DNA of 64,000 bases from Spirochaetota bacterium (lineage in GTDB: Bacteria > Spirochaetota > UBA4802 > JAFGDQ01): the NCBI GenBank assembly GCA_034190085.1, contig JAXHTS010000078.1, positions 16,601 through 80,600 on the forward strand, in the 5' to 3' direction. A model generated the notes under the pieces. The model saw only the letters and a list, made by a program, of their open reading frames with translations. It was not told the origin of the DNA and searched no databases. Both the position numbers and the translations under genes were made by a program. The number at the start of each line of letters is the position of its first letter. The first letter of the stretch is position 1. This document shows, piece by piece, positions 57,386-64,000 of this stretch.

Positions 57386-58693
57386 ATGAAGCTATTAGAT
57401 AGGTATTTTAAAATTACTGAAAGGGGATCATCAGTAAAAACTGAGATAATTGCAGGAATTACTACATTTGTTACTATGGCCTATATTATAATCGTTAATC
57501 CAAAGATTCTGGAAGCAGCTGGAATCCCCTTTGGGGCTTCAATGGTTGCTACGATTTTAAGCGCCTTCTTCGGAACACTACTAATGGGAATTTATGCAAA
57601 ACGACCCTTTGCAATTGCGCCCTATATGGGTGAAAATGCATTTATAGCATTTACTGTCGTAAAGGTCTTAGGATATAGCTGGCAGACTGCTATTGGCGCT
57701 ATTTTTATTGGTGGGATTCTTTTTACACTCTTAACAATTTTAAAAATACGAAATTGGTTTGCTAATTCGATACCAGAGGGTTTAAAGATTGGATTTGCCG
57801 TGGGGATTGGCTTATTTTTAAGCTTTATTGGTTTAAATGAGACAGGTATTGTAAGATTAGGGGTGGCAGGAGCCCCAGTTCATGTTGGAAATTTTCATAA
57901 TCCAGCCGTACTCTTATCAATATTTGCATTTTTATTTATAGGATTTCTATTAATAAAACGGGTAAATGGTTCAATACTCCTTGGTATGATCCTTGTTACC
58001 TTCCTATCCTTTCTATTTAACATAACCGAATTGCCAGATAAATGGCTGAGTATGCCACCGAGTCTCGAACCTACTCTATTCAAGCTTGACATTATCGGCG
58101 CTTTGACCTGGGGATTTTTTTCTGTTATTCTAACGGTCTTTGTTATGGATTTTGTTGATACCATGGGCACATTGATTGGTGTCTCTTATAGAGCGGGTTT
58201 GTTGGATGAGAATGGAAATCTGCCTGAGATCGAGAAACCGATGCTATGCGATTCCCTTGCAACTGTTGTTGGGGCTTTATTGGGAACAACGACTACAGGC
58301 ACTTTCATAGAATCTGCGACTGGTATTGAAGCTGGCGGAAGGACTGGTTTAACCTCTATCGTAACTGCATTATTATTTCTCTTGGCGCTCTTCTTTGCGC
58401 CCTTTTTTACTATAATTCCTGCATGCGCTTATGGCCCTGCCTTAATCATAGTTGGGATGTTGATGCTTTCACCCATATCTAGAGTTAAATTTGACGATTT
58501 ATCGGAAGTGATTCCAGTCTTTACTATAATTCTCATGATGTGTTTTACATATAATCTTGGTATAGGCATGACAGCAAGTTTTATTGTTTACCCAATAATT
58601 AAGACTGTATCCGGTAAGGGAGGAGAAGTGCCACTAGGAATATGGATATTGGGAGCAATATCTATAATTTTTTATATCTTTTTCCCTTATTGA
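57386..58693 (+). CDS. NCS2-family purine permease (AzgA-like)
   Basis: A 435-residue membrane transporter with about 12-14 segments. It matches the AzgA-like (PbuG/GhxP) branch: ITTFVTMAYIIIVNPKIL, KRPFAIAPYMGENAFIAF, the DFVDTMGTLIGV segment and GTFIESATGIEAGGRTGL. This branch takes up adenine, guanine or hypoxanthine with protons. There is no purine riboswitch in the 120 bp upstream as far as I can see. It stands 120 bp after thrC and may be separately transcribed. Confidence 0.93.
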   Translation: MKLLDRYFKITERGSSVKTEIIAGITTFVTMAYIIIVNPKILEAAGIPFGASMVATILSAFFGTLLMGIYAKRPFAIAPYMGENAFIAFTVVKVLGYSWQTAIGAIFIGGILFTLLTILKIRNWFANSIPEGLKIGFAVGIGLFLSFIGLNETGIVRLGVAGAPVHVGNFHNPAVLLSIFAFLFIGFLLIKRVNGSILLGMILVTFLSFLFNITELPDKWLSMPPSLEPTLFKLDIIGALTWGFFSVILTVFVMDFVDTMGTLIGVSYRAGLLDENGNLPEIEKPMLCDSLATVVGALLGTTTTGTFIESATGIEAGGRTGLTSIVTALLFLLALFFAPFFTIIPACAYGPALIIVGMLMLSPISRVKFDDLSEVIPVFTIILMMCFTYNLGIGMTASFIVYPIIKTVSGKGGEVPLGIWILGAISIIFYIFFPY

Positions 58694-59071
58694 GATGGAT
58701 ATTTTCTGCAAAACTGTATCGATTATTAAAGAGAGTCAATATAACATGTCGTTGATGCTGAAATTTAGCTCCGTTAAACTGCGCAAAATTCAACTTAACT
58801 CGGGTGTGAATAGTACTTATCATCTATATTGTTAGATATACATTATCCTAGTAGATTACACTCGCTATTTTATTTACTGCTATAAAATATCAACATTTTT
58901 AATAATTATTAAAAATTATGTTTGATTTATTAAGTAAATTTACATCACTTGTCTATAATAATTTTAAATGGAGTAACAATTCTTCATAGAATTGAGTCAG
59001 TAGCTCACATATCCTAAGAGAAAATAGTATTTTGTATAGATGTTAAATGAGATTATACAGGAGGTTTGATC
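58694..59071. other. Intergenic region before the large lipoprotein
   Basis: These 378 bases are AT-rich with no gene. The last 15 bases hold the AGGAGG ribosome site of the lipoprotein. No clear promoter or repeat was found. Confidence 0.5.
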
Positions 59072-61036
59072 ATGAATAGATTTAGTTCGTCTCAAATATT
59101 AGGATTTATAAATGGGCAAGGAGTAAAAAGAAGCGTAGTATTAAACATATTTTTAGCGATAGCTATTAGTATAGCCTTTGGATTTATTCATGGATGTGGT
59201 TGCGATGATGATGACGGTAGTCCGTCATATGTAATACCTTCAGATCAACTGACGATTTCCGGACATGTTTATCTTAGTCCTGGAGGAGCGCAGTCTCAAC
59301 CTGAGTTAATCCCTGCTGATGGGGCTCAAGTCACTGCCAGCACGGATTTAAATAATAATGGTGTAATAGATTTCAATGAGAGCGCGACAGTGCTGGCAGA
59401 CAACGAGGGTAGCTATAGAGTTGCGGCTCCAACAATGATTGGAAAAAAAATTGTACTGTCCTTTTACAAGGAGGGTTATGCAAAACTCTTGAAGACGGTT
59501 GAAGTTAATTCGTTGGGTGAAATTATTCTGGATGGATCTCTTACTAAGATGGATCCATTAACCAAGGATGACTTGGATAGATGGAGAGATGATGCAGGTA
59601 CAGTTGAGGTGAGTGGAATAGATATATCATCCGGTTATGCAAGGGTTTTCAATCCGGTTACAGACACAGACAGATTTCCTGGATCATTTTCTGACCGTGA
59701 TGGCAATATGCTTATCTCAGGGGTATTTACTGCATTTGAGTTGAATGATGCAAAGGGAAAAAGAATTAATAGGCTTAAAAATGGCGAAACTGCAGAGATA
59801 CGTATGAAGGTTCCTAAGGATACATGGGATGTCATTCAGGATCTCACTGCCGGGAATGGCCAAATTGACGTGCCTATGTATTATTTTGACGAAGCAAGCG
59901 GAGAATGGATTCGGGATGGGCAAGGTTGGCTTGAAAATGGAGACCGTGCAAAGATTGATGAGGGTCAGATCGCAATCATAAACAATAAAAGCTTTACGGG
60001 TGAACTCTTCGCAGTATCAAATGTATCACATTTTTCATATTGGAATGTGGATTGGCCGGTAGATTCCCATGCCTGCATAAAAGGGCGAATTGTTGATACC
60101 AGCGGTAATCCTGTTGCAGGTGCTACTGTAAATGTGGAAGGTGTAACTTATTCTGGAAGCTCATCTCCTCAGACAACTGACATAAATGGAGAGTTCTGTG
60201 TAGATGTGATGCGTTCCGAGGGACCTGGTGAGGATGTTGATAATGATGGAACCAATGAGGAGACGCAGAGTGTTCTAATTTCTGCGACATCCCAGGGAAA
60301 GATGTACCGATTCACTGAGATTGATGTAACTACGGAACAGGGTTCTTGTCCCGATGGCTGCATGGATATTGGTAACCTCAGTATGAATGCTGATAATGAG
60401 GTCGAGATTTCAGTGTGTGAGATCAGTGGACAGGTTACAAAAAATGGATCACCCGCTGATGAAGCTTTTATCTTTGCACTGGATGAAACATTGAATCCGG
60501 ATTTATTGATAGATTTTTGCAATCCCTTTGATAATTGTTACTATTTCACAACAAGTGATTCAAACGGAGATTTTTCCGTGTCAGGCGTGTATGCCACAAA
60601 ATTAAATCTTATGGCTTGGTGGCTATTCACCGATGAGACATTCTATGTGTACTATACCGCACAAAAAAATCTTTTTTACTGTCCTAGTGAGACATTGAAT
60701 TTGGATTTAGAATTCCAATATTGTTGGGCAATGCTTTCGGTTAGTTATAATGATGTGAATAAGTATATTAGTTGGTCTCCCATAGGGGATATGCAGACAA
60801 TAATTGTTTATGACGGCTCAACCTATGAAATCAAATGGTTTATTAATTCGGAAAATGGTGGATTCCCTTCGCCAGTCACTTACCCAAATGTGCCAGGTGG
60901 AGCCACGCAATTGATCCCAGAAATTGGAACAGCAGCATCAATAGAGTCAGGTGATATGATTAGCGTCTACTCAACAAGCGGAGCTGAATATGATGGGCAC
61001 GAATGTGTTTCCTTTGGTGATTTTATAGTTGAATAA
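59072..61036 (+). CDS. Large lipoprotein with CILP/FAM171-like and carboxypeptidase-regulatory-like domains
   Basis: A 654-residue exported protein. ATG 59072 is chosen because AGGAGG lies 7 nt upstream. The signal ends in FIHGCGCDDDD, a lipobox-like Cys followed by an acidic patch. The mature part starts with a carboxypeptidase-regulatory/Ig-type domain (GHVYLSPGG to EGSYRVAAP) and DLNNNGVIDFNES, an EF-hand-like Ca loop. A middle region (GETAEIRMKVPKDT, PMYYFDEASGEWIRDG, VSHFSYWNVDWP) resembles CILP/FAM171-type modules. Two further regulatory-like domains follow (IKGRIVDTSGNPVAGATVNV, ISGQVTKNGSPADEAFIF), with many Cys. Probably surface-exposed; function unknown. Confidence 0.78.
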   Translation: MNRFSSSQILGFINGQGVKRSVVLNIFLAIAISIAFGFIHGCGCDDDDGSPSYVIPSDQLTISGHVYLSPGGAQSQPELIPADGAQVTASTDLNNNGVIDFNESATVLADNEGSYRVAAPTMIGKKIVLSFYKEGYAKLLKTVEVNSLGEIILDGSLTKMDPLTKDDLDRWRDDAGTVEVSGIDISSGYARVFNPVTDTDRFPGSFSDRDGNMLISGVFTAFELNDAKGKRINRLKNGETAEIRMKVPKDTWDVIQDLTAGNGQIDVPMYYFDEASGEWIRDGQGWLENGDRAKIDEGQIAIINNKSFTGELFAVSNVSHFSYWNVDWPVDSHACIKGRIVDTSGNPVAGATVNVEGVTYSGSSSPQTTDINGEFCVDVMRSEGPGEDVDNDGTNEETQSVLISATSQGKMYRFTEIDVTTEQGSCPDGCMDIGNLSMNADNEVEISVCEISGQVTKNGSPADEAFIFALDETLNPDLLIDFCNPFDNCYYFTTSDSNGDFSVSGVYATKLNLMAWWLFTDETFYVYYTAQKNLFYCPSETLNLDLEFQYCWAMLSVSYNDVNKYISWSPIGDMQTIIVYDGSTYEIKWFINSENGGFPSPVTYPNVPGGATQLIPEIGTAASIESGDMISVYSTSGAEYDGHECVSFGDFIVE

Positions 61037-61120
61037 TCATTGTTATCACTGAAATCGTCTATATAAAAGAAAGTAGGATCTAATATACACTAGTTCAATA
61101 AGCGGGATTAATTATTATAT

Positions 61121-61161
61121 AAAGGTAAGGCAGATGTTTCGGTATGATTTGCCTTACCTTT
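61121..61161. terminator. Bidirectional terminator between converging genes
   Basis: AAAGGTAAGGCA (61121-61132) and TGCCTTACCTTT (61150-61161) form a perfect 12-bp stem with a 17-nt loop, followed by a T-rich stretch. It lies between the lipoprotein (plus) and the diguanylate cyclase (minus), 85 bp and 58 bp from their stops. Confidence 0.8.
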
Positions 61162-61218
61162 ATTATCCTTTATATTTTATTTGGCGTGTTATTCGAAATA
61201 CTTGATTTTTTCGTTCTA

Positions 61219-62469
61219 TTACTTAATAAGCATTACCCTATTCCTGCCACCCTCTTTCGCTTTATAGAGCATTGAATCGGCCTGTTCGATCATGTCCTCT
61301 AACGAATCCATCAATTTGATACAAATACCAATGCTTACTGTAATTTGTATCTTTTTAAAACCAATATTGATAGACGTTTCTCCAATTTTTTTCCTAAGTC
61401 CATTAAAGATCCTCGGTGAATGTTCGTGATCCATATTGGTTGTTAATATGCAAAATTCTTCACCGCCAAAGCGTGAAACAATATCAGATTCTCGAAATGA
61501 TTTTTTTAGTATTTGTGATAATTGCTTTAATACCTCATCCCCGGCGGCATGTCCATAGGTGTCATTAATCTTCTTAAAATAATCTATATCAATCATTGCC
61601 ACAGTAATCGTTATCTGCTCTCTCTTTGAGTTGGTAAATAATTGGTTGCCTAATTCAAAAAAGTATCTGCGGTTGTAAAGATCCGTTAAATAATCCTTGT
61701 TTGAGGAATTTCTAAGCGCATTGATATGCTCAATCATTTCAATATTTTGTGTTACTCTACAATAGAATTCCTCTGTTACAAAAGGTTTATCAATAAAATC
61801 ATTGGCCCCGTTTTTAATAAAACGTGCAGATAGGGTATTGTCACCTTTGCCAGCAATCCCAATTATGGCTAGCTCTTCTTTAGAATACTTCTCTCGAACC
61901 TCTTTTATTAATTGAAATCCATCCATATTGGGCATATGATAGTCAGTGATAATCATTTTTATATCTGGATTATCTTTAATAATCCCAAGAGCCTCGTTCC
62001 CATCAGAAGCCTCAAATACATTATATTTATGCACTTCTAATAATTTTAGAAGATGTATTCTAAAAAGACGATCATCATCAACAACAAGAACGTCAATTGA
62101 CTTATTTCGACTAATACGTCTAATAAGAGAGACTATATAGTCAAGATTATGAGAGCCCTCCTTGAGAACATAATCGATAACCTTTTTGGACCAGATATAT
62201 TCTCGCACATCATCACTTAACTCTCCAGTAAACACGATAGAGGGTATGTCTTTTGATAATACGAAATCAACAATTTCTCCATTTGGAGCATCAGGAAGAT
62301 ATAGATCTAATAGACTAATAAAAAAATTTGAATTATTTTCTTTAACAAGTTTAATAGCATCTGAGTAACTCTGTCCCCACTTAACCCTTAATAGCAATTC
62401 TGACTCTATCTTTTTTTTTATCGCAGACGCAATTAATTTGCTATCCTCAATCAGCAATATCTCTGCCAC
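61219..62469 (-). CDS. Two-receiver diguanylate cyclase (REC-REC-GGDEF)
   Basis: A 416-residue signalling protein that makes cyclic di-GMP. Receiver 1 (about 1-118) has IEDS, LLDLYLP, VFTGE and LKEGS; receiver 2 (about 128-245) has VVDDDRLF, IITDYHMP and DKPF. Both keep the Asp and Lys. The GGDEF domain (about 255-416) has DYLTDLYNRRYF, the metal site MIDIDYFKKIND, and the active GGEEF in SRFGGEEFCIL, with a product-inhibition RxxD (RESD) five residues before it. This is the PleD layout. GTG start with GGAGGA upstream. No sensor kinase is adjacent. Confidence 0.95.
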   Translation of the reverse strand: MAEILLIEDSKLIASAIKKKIESELLLRVKWGQSYSDAIKLVKENNSNFFISLLDLYLPDAPNGEIVDFVLSKDIPSIVFTGELSDDVREYIWSKKVIDYVLKEGSHNLDYIVSLIRRISRNKSIDVLVVDDDRLFRIHLLKLLEVHKYNVFEASDGNEALGIIKDNPDIKMIITDYHMPNMDGFQLIKEVREKYSKEELAIIGIAGKGDNTLSARFIKNGANDFIDKPFVTEEFYCRVTQNIEMIEHINALRNSSNKDYLTDLYNRRYFFELGNQLFTNSKREQITITVAMIDIDYFKKINDTYGHAAGDEVLKQLSQILKKSFRESDIVSRFGGEEFCILTTNMDHEHSPRIFNGLRKKIGETSINIGFKKIQITVSIGICIKLMDSLEDMIEQADSMLYKAKEGGRNRVMLIK

Positions 62470-62959
62470 ATAGTCCTCCAGTATGATGATATATCCTTAA
62501 GGAATACATCTGCCCGTTCAAAATTAGTAAATTAATTTATAATATAGTTAGTTTATAATCTTGAATGATTATGGTATATTGATTTATTTGTAGATTTTTA
62601 TAAATTTATCATAATAGAATGTTAATAGCTTTGCAAGGATTTTTATTATTAGTATAGAGTACAGTAACTGCTCAATAGTTCAGTAATTCTAAGATGATTT
62701 AGGATGTTTCATAAAAACATCAATTTAGCATCAAATAATTTATGAAAATAATTGGATTTAGTGATATGATTCAATTTGCCTATAGATCAATTCTAAATTA
62801 AATCCCTAACCTCAATTGTGAAAAACATTATGAATAGATGATTTTTTCTTGAAATTTAGATAGTATGCAGATAATAACCATAAAGAAAGGATTGATGCAA
62901 TTTATGTTGAATAAAGCAAATAGGGTACTATTTGAATAATTATAAATATGGAGGCAATT
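62470..62959. other. Divergent intergenic region before amrB
   Basis: No gene is seen in these 490 AT-rich bases. A perfect 7-bp inverted repeat GATGTTT-CATAA-AAACATC lies at 62703-62721, near the middle. Promoters for the diguanylate cyclase (minus) and amrB (plus) are expected here. Confidence 0.5.
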
Positions 62960-63781
62960 ATGTGGCATAGAAGACCTGTTGTTGCCGGTTCTTTTTATTC
63001 TTCTAATCCAAAAGCGCTGGGTGATGAGATAGATGAGTATCTGAATCTTGCTGAGAAAAAGAGCATTGATGGAAAAGTTATTGGGCTGATCTCTCCTCAT
63101 GCAGGATATGTATATTCAGCCCCTATTGCTGCCTATTCATATAAACATCTAATGAATTCTGACATCCAGATCGCTATTGTCCTTGCTCCGTGTCATAGGG
63201 GAAGGTTTAACGGGGCTTCTGTTATTCCATCAGGTGTATATGAGACTCCCTTTGGAGAGGTAAGTATTGACAATTTAATCGGAGAAAAACTTATAAAGCA
63301 AACCCATTTCGATTTTTTCAAGGAGGCGCATAATTCTGAGCATTCATTAGAGGTTCAGGTTCCTTTTTTGCAGAGGACTCTTCAGAATTTTACACTCGTT
63401 CCAATTATTATTGGAACAACTGATCTTGATCTTTGCAGAGCTATTGCTGAGGAGATATCAGATGTGCTCGTCAATGAGAAGAGAAAATTTATAGTTGTAA
63501 TTTCCACTGACCTCTCTCACTATAAAATGTATGAAGAGGCCTGCAGAATGGATAATATATTTATCGAAGATATAAGGAGTCTTGATGAGGTAAGTCTGTA
63601 TAATACATTGCACAGTGGAAGAGCAGAAGCCTGTGGACAGGGCCCTGTTCTCATTGGATTAATATTATGTAAAGCCTTGGGCGCGACAAAAATTGATATT
63701 TTAAAGTATGCAAATTCCGGGGATACTGCAGGGGGTAAAGATCAGGTTGTCGGATATTTATCTGCAGCAATCATTAAATGA
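62960..63781 (+). CDS. amrB: AmmeMemoRadiSam-system protein B (MEMO1-like)
   Basis: A 273-residue MEMO-family protein, structurally related to class III extradiol dioxygenases and found in all domains of life. I start at ATG 62960, since GGAGG lies 5 nt before it and is inside any frame begun at 62948; this yields MWHRRPVVAGSFY, the usual opening. Metal-site His residues appear in ISPHAGYVYS, EHSLEVQVPFL and STDLSHY, with CGQGPV near the end. The biochemical role of the AmmeMemoRadiSam system is not known. AmrS lies 25 kb away and AmrA is not in the window. Confidence 0.92.
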   Translation: MWHRRPVVAGSFYSSNPKALGDEIDEYLNLAEKKSIDGKVIGLISPHAGYVYSAPIAAYSYKHLMNSDIQIAIVLAPCHRGRFNGASVIPSGVYETPFGEVSIDNLIGEKLIKQTHFDFFKEAHNSEHSLEVQVPFLQRTLQNFTLVPIIIGTTDLDLCRAIAEEISDVLVNEKRKFIVVISTDLSHYKMYEEACRMDNIFIEDIRSLDEVSLYNTLHSGRAEACGQGPVLIGLILCKALGATKIDILKYANSGDTAGGKDQVVGYLSAAIIK

Positions 63782-63782
63782 G

Positions 63783-63860
63783 TCCTCTCTGATTTATTGT
63801 CTAATACTTTTTGTTATACTGATATTAGGCTATGAAAAAATACTAATTCTTAGAGAGGAT
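63783..63860. repeat. Inverted repeat after amrB
   Basis: TCCTCTCTGA (63783-63792) and TTAGAGAGGA (63850-63859) can pair over ten bases with one G-U, around a loop of about 57 nt. It lies directly after the amrB stop codon and could be a long hairpin or terminator, but it has no U tract. Confidence 0.3.
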
Positions 63861-63954
63861 TATAGTACAATATCTACTTAGAGTCTATTCCAGTAGGGAG
63901 TAATATTTGCCGATACTTTCATTAAGAGACATAATATTACTGGAGGATATCGTT

Positions 63955-64000
63955 ATGGGTTTAATATCAAAATCTGATGGATGGCATTTACCTGACTCAT
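63955..64000 (+). CDS. Start of an unidentified gene (3' partial)
   Basis: An ATG at 63955 has a GGAGG Shine-Dalgarno 8 nt upstream and opens a frame reading M-G-L-I-S-K-S-D-G-W-H-L-P-D-S to the window end. Fifteen residues are too few to name a family. Confidence 0.5.
   Translation, partial: MGLISKSDGWHLPDS

Overview
This window looks like chromosome from an AT-rich, diderm bacterium with a lipopolysaccharide- or capsule-like surface. Outer-membrane beta-barrels, an OmpA-family protein, many lipoproteins and an O-antigen-type gene cluster support the diderm cell plan. The phylum I would guess is Spirochaetota: there are loose lipoboxes, a GerMN-domain protein, paired cyclic-nucleotide-binding proteins, a bactofilin, and a small TPR protein whose tail resembles the end of spirochaete adenylate cyclases. 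That assignment is an inference from gene content, not a computed placement.

Layout. 1-5 kb: the 3' part of an Ig-repeat/OmpA protein, a mannosyl-3-phosphoglycerate phosphatase-like HAD enzyme, a two-gene holin/amidase lysis cassette, a lipoprotein, and a divergent CooT/His-rich pair likely linked to nickel. 5.6-7.7 kb: a lipoprotein with four repeats plus a small partner. 7.9-11.6 kb: dnaG-rpoD, closed by a terminator. 11.8-14.1 kb: an unusual fusion of glycerol-3-phosphate dehydrogenase and a PlsB-like acyltransferase that lacks the catalytic His. 14.2-18 kb (minus): aroE, folC, an unknown gene and a LOG-like gene. 18.3-30.1 kb: GerMN and CYTH proteins, pheST, a ROK kinase, rdgB, nth, an unknown two-gene membrane operon, prmC and prfA. 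30.2-33.5 kb (minus): amidohydrolase, cNMP-TPR protein, Crp-like regulator and tRNA-Arg(CCU), followed by a terminator.

34.2-42.8 kb: STAS protein, polyprenyl diphosphate synthase, TPR miniprotein, bactofilin, AmrS-type radical SAM enzyme, three tandem outer-membrane barrels, prepilin peptidase, then on the minus strand ribBA and a receiver-HATPase fusion. 43-46.8 kb: PAP2 phosphatase, an orphan OppD-type ATPase, a Cys-rich miniprotein and an EamA transporter without a normal start codon. 47.2-54.4 kb: a compact surface-polysaccharide cluster (flippase, two glycosyltransferases, initiating phosphosugar transferase, O-antigen ligase/polymerase, methyltransferase). 54.6-58.7 kb: hom, thrC and a purine permease. 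59-64 kb: a large lipoprotein, a two-receiver diguanylate cyclase, AmrB/MEMO and the first codons of one more gene.

Most of the window is housekeeping. I saw no insertion sequence, integrase, CRISPR array or rRNA. The points most worth a second look are the GpsA/PlsB-like fusion, the stand-alone lysis cassette, the tRNA placed at the end of a cyclic-nucleotide operon, and two divergent neighbouring genes (EamA, flippase) that both have anomalous 5' ends.
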